Virus record (IMG/VR): IMGVR_UViG_3300024346_000194
Span: 1 to 38,814 of that record
DNA length: 38,814 nt
Reading direction: 5' to 3' (one strand)
Origin: a virus
The notes beneath the pieces were generated by a model. That model was given only the letters and a program-made list of their open reading frames with translations. It did no database searches and had not been told where the DNA came from. Every line of letters starts with the position of its first letter. Position 1 is the stretch's first letter. Below, in pieces: positions 1 through 8,245 of this stretch. The position numbers were made by a program, and so were the translations under genes.

Positions 1-3
1 TGA

Positions 4-1278
4 GTTACAAAAACAACATTAAGACTAGGTGGTACAATAATAGGTAAGTGTATGATGGGTTCTACCTCTAACGCTTTAGACAAGGGTGGTAGTAATTTTA
101 AAAAATTATATTATGATTCAAATGTTGAGGAAAGAAACGCCAATGGAGAGACTCGCTCAGGATTATATTCTCTGTTCATACCTATGGAATGGAACTACGA
201 AGGATACATTGATTCTTATGGCTTACCTGTCTTCGAAACTCCAAAAAAAGATAAATTTAGTCCGCAAGGAAAAAGAATAAGAATAGGTGTAATAGAGTAT
301 TGGCAAAACGAAGTAGATGGATTAAAGAAAGACCAAGATGGTTTAAATGAATTTTACAGACAATTTCCAAGAACAGAGCAACACGCTTTTAGAGATGAAG
401 CAAAACAATCTTTGTTTAATTTGACAAAGATATATGAGCAAATAGATTACAATCAAGATGTAAGAAACGAATCATTGGTTACAAAAGGTTCTTTTCAATG
501 GCAAAACGGAATACAAGACAGTAGTGTTTTATTTGTACCTAATAAAAGCGGTAGGTTTTTAATAACATGGGTTCCACCTATAGAGTTACAAAATAGAGTT
601 ATTTTAAAAAATGGTTTAAAATATCCTGGCAATGAACATTGTGGCGCTTTTGGATGTGACCCTTATGATATATCTGGTACAGTTGATTCAAGAGGTTCTA
701 ATGGTTCACTACATGGTTTAACTAAATTTTCAATGGAAAAAGTACCTAACAGTTTATTTTTCTTAGAGTATATAGCTAGACCACAAACCGCTGAAATATT
801 TTTTGAAGATGTACTTATGGCCTGTGTTTTTTATGGTATGCCAATACTAGCTGAAAACAATAAACCTAGATTACTATATCATTTTAAAAGAAGAGGTTAT
901 AGAGGTTACAGTATGAATAGACCAGATAAGATCTATATGAAATTATCTATAACAGAAAGAGAAATAGGTGGTATACCTAACTCTAGTCAAGATATAAAGC
1001 AAGCTCACGCTGCTGCTATAGAGTCTTATATAGAGAATTATGTAGGTAATATAGAAGGCAAGTATGGAGATATTTATTTTCAAAGAACATTAGAAGACTG
1101 GTCAAGGTTTGATATAAACAATAGAACAAAGCACGATGCTTCTATTAGTTCTGGATTAGCTTTAATGGCGTGCAATAAAAATTTATATACTCCAGTTTTT
1201 AAAAGACAATTAGAGCAAAAACCTTTAGGTTTTAAAAAGTATGATAACAAAGGATTTAGTTCAAAAATAATAAGATAA
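4..1278 (+). CDS. terL: Terminase large subunit, C-terminal part (5' truncated)
   Basis: DNA-packaging motor subunit: the ATPase drives genome translocation into the prohead and the RNase H-like nuclease cuts the concatemer. Only the end of the ATPase domain and the whole nuclease domain are present. The segment GGTIIGKCMMGSTSNALDKG just before and after the ATG at 52 is the conserved TerL stretch that follows Walker B, so coding clearly begins upstream of that ATG. Counting from 52, nuclease acidic residues are probably D203 (FGCDPYD), E268 (ILAENN) and D362 (KHDASIS); FPRTEQHAF near residue 105 is also typical. Walker A and B are missing and should lie beyond the left edge. Oddly, bases 1-3 are an in-frame TGA. 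The stop codon abuts the portal ATG directly. Family assignment is firm; the true start is not in the window. Confidence 0.9.
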   Translation, partial: VTKTTLRLGGTIIGKCMMGSTSNALDKGGSNFKKLYYDSNVEERNANGETRSGLYSLFIPMEWNYEGYIDSYGLPVFETPKKDKFSPQGKRIRIGVIEYWQNEVDGLKKDQDGLNEFYRQFPRTEQHAFRDEAKQSLFNLTKIYEQIDYNQDVRNESLVTKGSFQWQNGIQDSSVLFVPNKSGRFLITWVPPIELQNRVILKNGLKYPGNEHCGAFGCDPYDISGTVDSRGSNGSLHGLTKFSMEKVPNSLFFLEYIARPQTAEIFFEDVLMACVFYGMPILAENNKPRLLYHFKRRGYRGYSMNRPDKIYMKLSITEREIGGIPNSSQDIKQAHAAAIESYIENYVGNIEGKYGDIYFQRTLEDWSRFDINNRTKHDASISSGLALMACNKNLYTPVFKRQLEQKPLGFKKYDNKGFSSKIIR

Positions 1279-3693
1279 ATGATTTATAGCAATTACGTAG
1301 GTTCGTTTCCTAGTCAGGTAGTATCTGATGAAGAAAAGCAAAGTTATGATTATGGTTACGCCGTAGGACGAGCTATTGAAGGAGAGTGGTTTTCTGGAGA
1401 TAGAGGTGGACTAGGTAATAGGTATCAAAACAGTTGGTTAAATTTTCATAGACTAAGATTATATGCTAGAGGTGAACAACCTGTTCAAAAATATAAAGAT
1501 GAATTATCTATAAATGGTGATTTGTCTTATTTAAATTTAGACTGGAAGCCAGTACCTATAATACCTAAATTTGTTGATATTATAGTTAATGGTATGTCTC
1601 AAAAAATATTTGACATAAAAGCTTTTGCTCAAGATCCAGAGTCTTTAAAGAAAAGAACAAAGTATGCAGATTCTATAATGAGAGACATGTATGCTAAAGA
1701 GATAATACAAGCTACTAATCAAGCTACAGGTATGGATTTCTTTAATAGTAATGATCCTAATAATATACCCGAGAGTCAACAAGAATTAGATCTTCATATG
1801 CAGTTGAGTTACAAGCAATCAATTGAAATAGCTGAGGAAGAGGCTATTGAAAACGTTTTAGCTTTTAATAAATATGACTTAATAAAGAAAAGATTAATTC
1901 AAGATTTAACAATAATAGGTATAAGTGCTGTTAAAACAGACTTTAATTTAGCCAATGGTGTTACAATAAATTACGTTGATCCAGCTAATTTAGTTTACTC
2001 TTACACAGAAGATCCTAATTTTGACGACATATATTACGCTGGTGAAGTTAAGTCTATAAGTTTAGTTGAATTAAAAAAACAATTTCCTGGTTTATCAGAA
2101 GAAGAGTTAAAAAAAATAGAAAAATTCCCTGGTGATGCTAATTACACTAGAAACTTTTATTCTCAACAAGATTCTCAAAATCAAATTCAAGTATTGTATT
2201 TTGAATATAAAACATATTCAAATCAAATATTTAAAATAAAACAAACAGAGCAAGGATTAGAAAAAGCTTTAGAAAAGCCAGATACATTTAATCCTCAACC
2301 AAACGATAATTTCGAAAGAGTAGGTAGAGCTATAGAAGTTTTATATACTGGTGCTAAAATACTGGGCCACGAAATGATGTTAGAGTGGAAAATGTCAGAA
2401 AATATGACAAGGCCTAATTCTAATTTAACCAAAGTTAATATGAATTATTCTATATGTGCACCACGCATGTATAAAGGTATGATAGAATCAACAGTTAGCA
2501 GAGTAACTGGTTTTGCTGATATGATTCAATTAACTCATTTAAAGTTACAACAAGTGTTGTCTAGAATGGTGCCAGACGGTGTTTTTGTAGATGTAGATGG
2601 ACTAGCTGAAGTTGATTTAGGTAATGGAACAAACTATAATGCTCAAGAAGCACTTAACATGTACTTCCAAACAGGTTCTATAGTTGGTAGGTCTATGACA
2701 CAAGATGGTGATTTGAATAGAGGCAAAGTACCTATTCAAGAACTACAGACAGGTAGTGGAGGTGCTAAAATACAAAGTTTAATACAAACGTATCAATACT
2801 ATTTACAAATGATACGTGATGTAACGGGGCTTAATGAAGCAACAGATGCCAGTACTCCTGATGCTCATGCTTTAGTTGGTTTACAGAAAATGGCAGCAGC
2901 AAATTCTAACACAGCGCTTAGACATGTAATGCAAGGTGGTTTATATTTAACACTAAGAACTTGTGAAAATATATCATTAAGAATAGCTGATGCTTTAGGA
3001 TATCCTTTAACCAGAGCTGCATTAATAGACTCTATATCATCTTACAATACAGGCACTTTAGAAGAGTTGCAAGAAAAAAATCTTCAAGATTTTGGTATAT
3101 TTTTAGAACTAGAACCAGACGAAGAAGTAAAAGCTCAACTAGAACAAAACATACAAATAGCTCTTCAAAGCGGAGGTATAGATTTAGATGATGCAATAGA
3201 TATTAGACAAGTTAAAAATATGAAACTTGCTAATGCTCTGTTAAAGCAAAAGAGAAAACAAAAAGCAAAACAAGATCAAGCTAATCAACAAGCTAATATT
3301 CAAGCACAGGCGCAAGCAAATTCTCAAGCATCACAAGAAGCTATTGAAGCAGAAATGCATAAACAGCAGGCTCTTGCTGAGACTACAATTCAAATAGAAA
3401 CATCTAAAATGCAACTTGAAATAAAAAAGATGCTACAAGAAGCCGAGATAAAGAAAGGTTTAATGGCTGAAGAGTTTCAATACAATATGCAATTAGCTGG
3501 AATAAAATCTAAAGCTGAGACTCAAAAAGAGTCTGAAATAGAAAATAGAAAAGACAATAGAATACAAATGCAAGGTACTCAAGAGTCTAAATTAATAAAC
3601 CAAAGACAAAACAACACGTTGCCACAGGAGTTTGAATCCGCTGGATTTGATAACTTAGGTGGTTTTGGATTAGAACAATTTGATCCTAGATAA
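1279..3693 (+). CDS. Portal protein
   Basis: Forms the dodecameric portal ring at the capsid vertex, through which DNA is packaged and ejected. The 804-aa length and the position directly after terL (no spacer) fit crAss-like and related Bacteroidota podoviruses. Conserved-looking blocks include the N-terminal DWKPVPIIPKFVDIIVNG near residue 88, the central YVDPANLVYSYTEDPNFDD near 232, and a long helical C-terminal region. Residues about 645-760 are very rich in Gln, Lys, Glu and Ala (QANIQAQAQANSQASQEA), predicting a long coiled coil that would form the portal barrel or crown. The C terminus ends in a Gly/Phe-rich tail. Assignment is from sequence flavour and gene order; no search was run. 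Confidence 0.88.
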   Translation: MIYSNYVGSFPSQVVSDEEKQSYDYGYAVGRAIEGEWFSGDRGGLGNRYQNSWLNFHRLRLYARGEQPVQKYKDELSINGDLSYLNLDWKPVPIIPKFVDIIVNGMSQKIFDIKAFAQDPESLKKRTKYADSIMRDMYAKEIIQATNQATGMDFFNSNDPNNIPESQQELDLHMQLSYKQSIEIAEEEAIENVLAFNKYDLIKKRLIQDLTIIGISAVKTDFNLANGVTINYVDPANLVYSYTEDPNFDDIYYAGEVKSISLVELKKQFPGLSEEELKKIEKFPGDANYTRNFYSQQDSQNQIQVLYFEYKTYSNQIFKIKQTEQGLEKALEKPDTFNPQPNDNFERVGRAIEVLYTGAKILGHEMMLEWKMSENMTRPNSNLTKVNMNYSICAPRMYKGMIESTVSRVTGFADMIQLTHLKLQQVLSRMVPDGVFVDVDGLAEVDLGNGTNYNAQEALNMYFQTGSIVGRSMTQDGDLNRGKVPIQELQTGSGGAKIQSLIQTYQYYLQMIRDVTGLNEATDASTPDAHALVGLQKMAAANSNTALRHVMQGGLYLTLRTCENISLRIADALGYPLTRAALIDSISSYNTGTLEELQEKNLQDFGIFLELEPDEEVKAQLEQNIQIALQSGGIDLDDAIDIRQVKNMKLANALLKQKRKQKAKQDQANQQANIQAQAQANSQASQEAIEAEMHKQQALAETTIQIETSKMQLEIKKMLQEAEIKKGLMAEEFQYNMQLAGIKSKAETQKESEIENRKDNRIQMQGTQESKLINQRQNNTLPQEFESAGFDNLGGFGLEQFDPR

Positions 3694-3697
3694 ACAA

Positions 3698-3727
3698 TTA
3701 TCAATTTTTTAATTATATTATATTATG
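3698..3727 (+). promoter_or_regulatory. AT-rich 30-nt leader repeat, copy 1
   Basis: This 30-base A/T-only leader (apart from one C and the G of the start codon) runs into the start codon of the scaffold gene. It matches 29 of 30 bases of the leader before the gene at 6479. The differing base is the tenth (T here, A in copy 2). Two near-identical leaders before two different structural genes imply selection: either a late promoter whose -10-like element is TATATTATAT, or an unstructured translation enhancer of the kind used by Bacteroidota, which rarely use Shine-Dalgarno pairing. The sequence does not decide between these. Confidence 0.55.
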
Positions 3728-4936
3728 TCAGAAAAAACAAATGAACCTGTTAAACAGGAAGGTGACTTTAAAATGAAGTCAAAGAAAAAAGCTCCAAAAA
3801 AGCTAGTAACCCCAGTAGAAACTATAAAAATGGATCTTGCTGCGGTAAATAAAGAAGAACCTATAAAGGTTGATTTAACAAAAAAAGAAAAAACAGATGC
3901 CGTTCAAAAGCAAGAAACAGAGAGCAGCGTGTTACGCGAAAAACGATCCGAGGTGGAACTGCAAGCAGTGGGACAAGGAGACGAAAAACCCGTTGAGAAT
4001 GTTATTAAAGAAATACAAGAAGTAAAAGCTACTGATAAAAAAGTAGAAGAAGTAAAAAAAGAAATAAAAGAAGCTATAAGAGATGAAAAAGTTTTAGGTA
4101 AAAAATTACCTGAAAACATTGAAAAGTTAGTTTCTTTTATGGAAGAAATACCTGGTTCAACAATAGAAGATTACGTTAGATTAAATGCTGATTACTCTAA
4201 TGTTGACAGTGACACTTTGCTTAGAGAGTATTATAAAAACACGCGTCCTCATTTAGAATATGATGAAGTTAATTTTTTATTAGAAGATAACTTTAAATAT
4301 AATGAAGATGAAGACGAAGAAAGAGATGTTAGAAAGAAAAAACTAGCATATAAAGAAGAAATTGGAAAAGCCAAAAGCTATTTAGAAAGTCTTAAGGATA
4401 AATATTATGATGAAATCAAGTTGAAATCATCTTTAAATCCAGACCAACAAAAAGCAACTGACTTTTTTAATAGATATAATGAAGATCAAAGAATGATATC
4501 TAAACAACGCGAAGAATTTGAACGCGTAACTAAAGATACTTTTAACGATGAATTTGAAGGTTTCGATTTTGACTTAGGGGATAAAAAATTTAGATACGGC
4601 GTAAAAAACAGAACCGATGTTATTGAAAATCAGTTAGACATTACTAATTTCGTTAAGACGTTCTTAAACGAAAAAAATGAACTTACTGACCCAAAAGGAT
4701 ATCATAAAGCCATGTATGCTGCACGAAACTCAGATACCATAGCTAGACATTTTTATGAACAAGGTAAAGCCGACGCTGTTAAAGACGTAGTGGCTAAGTC
4801 TAAAAATATTACTACTGAAACAAGAAAAGAAAGTGGTAATAATAGTGGAAATGTTTTTGTTAATGGGTTAAAAGTTAGAGCAATAAGTGGTGCTGATTCT
4901 TCTAAATTAAAAATAAAAAGTAAAAAATTTAACTAA
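3725..4936 (+). CDS. Probable capsid scaffolding protein
   Basis: The 403-aa protein lies between portal and major capsid genes, the usual place of the scaffold that shapes the procapsid and is then removed. No catalytic motif is visible. Residues 1-140 are extremely rich in Lys and Glu and probably disordered; 190-275 (EDEDEERDVRKKKL, then KAKSYLESLKDKYYDE) look helical and coiled; the C-terminal ~60 residues are basic, as in capsid-binding ends of scaffolds. It follows the portal by 31 bases containing an A/T-rich leader and precedes the capsid gene by 14 bases. A short stretch (about 3900-4000) uses GTG, CTG, CGC and CGA codons rare in the rest of the gene. The role is inferred from place and composition only. 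Confidence 0.6.
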   Translation: MSEKTNEPVKQEGDFKMKSKKKAPKKLVTPVETIKMDLAAVNKEEPIKVDLTKKEKTDAVQKQETESSVLREKRSEVELQAVGQGDEKPVENVIKEIQEVKATDKKVEEVKKEIKEAIRDEKVLGKKLPENIEKLVSFMEEIPGSTIEDYVRLNADYSNVDSDTLLREYYKNTRPHLEYDEVNFLLEDNFKYNEDEDEERDVRKKKLAYKEEIGKAKSYLESLKDKYYDEIKLKSSLNPDQQKATDFFNRYNEDQRMISKQREEFERVTKDTFNDEFEGFDFDLGDKKFRYGVKNRTDVIENQLDITNFVKTFLNEKNELTDPKGYHKAMYAARNSDTIARHFYEQGKADAVKDVVAKSKNITTETRKESGNNSGNVFVNGLKVRAISGADSSKLKIKSKKFN

Positions 4937-4950
4937 AAAAACTTAAAATT

Positions 4951-6393
4951 ATGAGTTTAAACAAACAATTTGGGAGTATAATCCCATCTCAATCACAAGA
5001 AATATTAAACAGCAACTACCTACAGTGGACTGATAAGGCTGGTGCTGATTTTGTAGATTTTGCACAGCAATATCTACCTGAAGTATATGAACAAGAAGTA
5101 GAGCGTTATGGAAACAGAACGTTATCTGGATTCTTAAGAATGGTTGGCGCTGAAATGCCAATGACTTCTGATCAAGTAATTTGGTCTGAACAAAACAGAC
5201 TACACATTGCATATGACGGACTTACGCCTGCTTATGGAACTAGTAACGTTATTGCATTTACTGGAACACCAGCTGATGTAATAAATGTTATTTCTGTTGG
5301 AGCAACTGTTGTAGTAATGGACAATTTTGGAGCTGAAGTAAAATGCTATGTTAGCGCGTCAGTTCCTGGTGCAGCTGGAACAGGGCAAATAACTGCTTTA
5401 CCTTATACGGCTAACACTATTGAGCTTGCTGGATTATCAGGTGTTGTTAAAGTATTTGTATATGGTTCTGAATACAAAAAAGGTTCTTCTACACCTAATT
5501 ATTCAGCTACTCAAACAGATGGATACATTAGTGTTGATCCTCAGTTTACTCAATTTTCTAACTCACCTATCATAATCAGAAACAAATACGTTGTAAACGG
5601 ATCTGATATGGCTCAAATCGGTTGGGTTGAAGTTGCAACTGAAGATGGAACTTCTGGATATTTATGGTATTTAAAAGCTGAATCTGAAACAAGATTACGT
5701 TTTGAAGATTATTTAGAAATGTCATTAGTAGAAGGTGAAGTTGCTACTGGAGCTGGTGTAGTTGCTGCTAAAATTAATGGTACAGAAGGTATGTTCGCTG
5801 CTATTTCAGAAAGAGGTAATGTGAATACAGGATTTACTGCTGCTGCAGGAATTGATTCTTTTGATGCTATTTTGAAAAATTTAGATACTCAAGGAGCGAT
5901 TGAAGAAAACATGTTGTTTTTACAAAGACAAACTGCTTTGGATTTTGACGATATGTTAGCTTCTATTTCTGGTGGATACGCTGGAGGTACTGCTTTTGGA
6001 TTATTTGAAAATTCTGAAGAAATGGCTTTAAACTTAGGTTTTAGCGGATTCCGTAGAGGATCTTACGACTTCTATAAGACAGATTGGAAATACTTAAATG
6101 ACGCTTCTACAAGAGGCGCTATGGTAGGACCTTCTTCTATTGAAGGTGTATTAATTCCTGCTGGAACTTCTACAGTTTATGATCAAATTCTAGGAACAAA
6201 CATTAGAAGACCATTCTTACACGTGCGTTACAGAGCGTCTCAAGGAGATGACAGACGTATGAAGTCTTGGTTAACTGGTTCTGCTGGTGGTGCATTTACA
6301 TCTGATCTTGATGCTATGGAAGTAAACTTCCTATCTGAAAGATGTTTAGTTGTACAAGCTGCTAACAATTTCGTATTGTTCAAAGGATTATAA
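4951..6393 (+). CDS. Major capsid protein
   Basis: Main shell protein, presumably HK97-fold. The 480-aa length, position after the scaffold and N-terminal block (YLPEVYEQEVERYGNRTLSG, then FLRMVGAEMPM and DQVIWSEQNRLH) match major capsid proteins of crAss-like and related Bacteroidota phages as I know them. Residues 95-185 are rich in Gly, Ala, Val and Thr and look like an inserted beta domain; the C-terminal half has FGLFENSEEMALNLGFSGFR and FLHVRYRASQGDDRRMKSW. Codon use shifts towards more GGA, GCT and GTT than the neighbours, as expected for a highly expressed gene. A hairpin follows 25 bases after the stop, which could limit readthrough so that capsid message exceeds the downstream genes. 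Confidence 0.85.
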   Translation: MSLNKQFGSIIPSQSQEILNSNYLQWTDKAGADFVDFAQQYLPEVYEQEVERYGNRTLSGFLRMVGAEMPMTSDQVIWSEQNRLHIAYDGLTPAYGTSNVIAFTGTPADVINVISVGATVVVMDNFGAEVKCYVSASVPGAAGTGQITALPYTANTIELAGLSGVVKVFVYGSEYKKGSSTPNYSATQTDGYISVDPQFTQFSNSPIIIRNKYVVNGSDMAQIGWVEVATEDGTSGYLWYLKAESETRLRFEDYLEMSLVEGEVATGAGVVAAKINGTEGMFAAISERGNVNTGFTAAAGIDSFDAILKNLDTQGAIEENMLFLQRQTALDFDDMLASISGGYAGGTAFGLFENSEEMALNLGFSGFRRGSYDFYKTDWKYLNDASTRGAMVGPSSIEGVLIPAGTSTVYDQILGTNIRRPFLHVRYRASQGDDRRMKSWLTGSAGGAFTSDLDAMEVNFLSERCLVVQAANNFVLFKGL

Positions 6394-6415
6394 GAATCCA
6401 AAATTAATGTAATTT

Positions 6416-6442
6416 TTACCCTCGTTTTATTAACGGGGGTAA
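6416..6442 (+). terminator. Hairpin after the capsid gene, probable terminator/attenuator
   Basis: An 11-pair stem reads TTACCCTCGTT and pairs with AACGGGGGTAA across a five-base loop, with one G-T wobble. An A/T-rich stretch ending in TTTT follows at 6449-6453, but there is no clean U-run directly at the stem base. It lies 22 bases after the capsid stop codon and just before the second A/T-rich leader. It would work as a partial terminator or an mRNA 3' stabiliser on the plus strand. Confidence 0.65.
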
Positions 6443-6451
6443 TTATTACTT

Positions 6452-6481
6452 TTATCAATTATTTAATTATATTATATTATG
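6452..6481 (+). promoter_or_regulatory. AT-rich 30-nt leader repeat, copy 2
   Basis: This leader is identical in 29 of 30 bases to the one at 3698-3727 and, like it, ends in the ATG of the following gene. Here it sits immediately after the capsid terminator, a natural place to restart transcription or boost translation of downstream virion genes. Its position after a terminator favours the promoter reading slightly over the translation-signal reading. Confidence 0.55.
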
Positions 6482-7234
6482 AAAAAAGAAAACACACAAA
6501 AGTGGGACATAAAAGATAGAAGATATATTCTTTCAAACAATAAGGAGCCACTTACATATACTATACCGTCTAAACACACAAAAAAACATGCTTTATTGTT
6601 TTTTGATGAAACAACCGGTAAACAAAAAGAAATTAGATATGCAACTAATCAAGATTCTCCATTTGTAGAAGAACAAAAAGGAGAAGCAACGTTAGGTCAT
6701 ATTATATTTAAAGATGGTGTTCTTATGGTGCCAAAAGAAAAACAAAATCTACAAAGATTGCTTTCGCTATACCACCCATCAAGAAATAAAAGTTTTTATG
6801 AATACGATCCAGTTGAAGTAGCTGTAGATGAATTAGATTTATTAAATCTACAAGTAGATGCTCTTAACGCTGCTAGAGAGGTAGATATAGATACAGCTGA
6901 GGCTATAATGAGAGTTGAAATAGGATCTAAGGTATCTACGATGAGTTCTAAAGAACTTAAAAGAGATTTACTTATATTTGCTAGATCAAACCCGCAGTTA
7001 TTCATAGAACTTGTAAGTGATGATAATGTTCAGCTAAGAAATGTGGCTATAAAAGCTGTCGAAGCTAAAATAATATCATTGTCTCAAGATCAAAGATTTT
7101 TCACTTGGACATCAAACGATAAGAAACTAATGTCAGTTCCTTTTGATGAAAACCCTTACTCAGCTATGGCTGCTTTCTTTAAAACAGATGAAGGTGTAGA
7201 AATATTTAAATCTATCGAGAAAAAGTTTAAATAA
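6479..7234 (+). CDS. Conserved head-associated structural protein
   Basis: The 251-aa protein sits between the major capsid and ring-protein genes, a slot that in crAss-like relatives holds a conserved virion protein. The N-terminal half contains KEIRYATNQDSPFVEEQKGE and GHIIFKDGVLMVPKEKQNLQ, then YHPSRNK, which resembles zinc-less beta folds of the T4 gp-like head proteins but cannot be assigned with confidence. The second half (DELDLLNLQVDALNAAREVD, then ELKRDLLIFARSNPQLFIEL) is helical. There is no signal peptide or membrane segment. The gene is flanked by hairpins on both sides, so it may be its own transcription unit. Role: virion assembly, inferred from context only. Confidence 0.55.
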   Translation: MKKENTQKWDIKDRRYILSNNKEPLTYTIPSKHTKKHALLFFDETTGKQKEIRYATNQDSPFVEEQKGEATLGHIIFKDGVLMVPKEKQNLQRLLSLYHPSRNKSFYEYDPVEVAVDELDLLNLQVDALNAAREVDIDTAEAIMRVEIGSKVSTMSSKELKRDLLIFARSNPQLFIELVSDDNVQLRNVAIKAVEAKIISLSQDQRFFTWTSNDKKLMSVPFDENPYSAMAAFFKTDEGVEIFKSIEKKFK

Positions 7235-7244
7235 CATGTAATAC

Positions 7245-7278
7245 TAATATAGGGCTCGTTCACTCGGGCCCAATATTA
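7245..7278 (+). terminator. Long hairpin between two structural genes
   Basis: The sequence GGGCTCG, loop TTCACT, then CGGGCCC forms a seven-pair GC-rich stem with one G-T wobble. After a single A-A mismatch the flanking arms TAATAT and ATATTA add six more pairs. No U-run follows. It may be a weak terminator or an RNase-protective or processing hairpin. Its GGGCTC core is shared with the terminator at 27320-27350. Confidence 0.6.
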
Positions 7279-7294
7279 TAATAAAAATACTAAA

Positions 7295-8239
7295 ATGGCG
7301 ATAAACGTAGATCAAGTTTATAAAACAATCTTGTTAATCATAAACAAAGAGCAAAGAGGTTATTTAACTCCTTCAGAGTTTAACAAGCTAGCAACTCAAG
7401 TTCAACTAGAAATAGTTGATACTTATTTTGAGACTATTAATCAGCAAATGCGTGTGCCACAAAATGATAGTGAATACGGTGATAGATATAAAAACGTACA
7501 AGAAAAACTAGATGTTTTTAAAACCATAGGCTCTTGTGCTTATACAGCACCTAATAATACAGTTCCAGGTTATTTTACAACCCCCTCTTCTTCAGGTGTA
7601 GCATCAGGAACTCAAACTATAGCTACCTTAACAAGTGAGGTATCATACCCTCTTACAACAATAACTCAAGCTCAAGTTGAAACTAGTTCTGTTTTTGTAA
7701 CTTTAGAAACACCAACAGGTAGTGCTGGTACTGCTTACGCCAACTTCACTATAACAGGTGGCGCGCTTCAGTTAACTTCAGGCGCTATAGCTACTGGTAA
7801 TACATTAAGAATAGTTTTATATCCAAAAGATTTTTATAAACTAGGTACTGTTTTTTATAAAGAAGATAGAGCCGTTGAGATGGTTAGAAGAAACGAATTA
7901 GCATTAATGAAACTATCTCCAATAACAAAGCCTTCAGAATACTTTCCTGTCTTTGTGTATGAAAACTCAAGAATAATAATACACCCTCAAACTATAAACT
8001 CATCTATTGAAGCCACATATATAAGAAAACCATCTGACGTGATTTGGAATTTTTCTTCTACAGCTGGTTATTATGTTTGGGATCCAGCTAATTCTGTTGA
8101 TTTTGAATTAGATATAACAGAACAAACAAATGTTATATTACAAATATTACAATATGCAGGTATTATTATAAAAGATCCTATGATAATTCAAGCAGCTACA
8201 GCAGAAATACAGCAGGAAAAACAAAACGAAAGAAACTAA
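7295..8239 (+). CDS. Ring/collar protein 1 (head-tail connector)
   Basis: The 314-aa protein begins with a block characteristic of short-tailed Bacteroidota phages: INVDQVYKTILLIINKEQRG, YLTPSEFNKLATQVQLEI and then DTYFETINQQMRVPQN. In crAss-like virions proteins of this family form a ring below the portal. Residues about 85-175 are a Thr/Ser/Gly-rich beta insertion (SSSGVASGTQTIATLTSEV), followed by the more conserved FYKEDRAVEMVRRNELALMK and SSIEATYIRKPSDVIWNFSS. It follows a long hairpin, and its stop is six bases before the next ring gene, so the two are probably co-translated. The family assignment is fairly strong; the exact ring position is inferred. Confidence 0.72.
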   Translation: MAINVDQVYKTILLIINKEQRGYLTPSEFNKLATQVQLEIVDTYFETINQQMRVPQNDSEYGDRYKNVQEKLDVFKTIGSCAYTAPNNTVPGYFTTPSSSGVASGTQTIATLTSEVSYPLTTITQAQVETSSVFVTLETPTGSAGTAYANFTITGGALQLTSGAIATGNTLRIVLYPKDFYKLGTVFYKEDRAVEMVRRNELALMKLSPITKPSEYFPVFVYENSRIIIHPQTINSSIEATYIRKPSDVIWNFSSTAGYYVWDPANSVDFELDITEQTNVILQILQYAGIIIKDPMIIQAATAEIQQEKQNERN

Positions 8240-8245
8240 TATAAC

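Noticed and set aside
1-3. TGA reassigned to tryptophan throughout the phage
   Set aside because: TGA ends clear genes at 29449 and 38652 with sensible overlaps to the next ATG, and Trp is written TGG everywhere, so a global code change is not supported.
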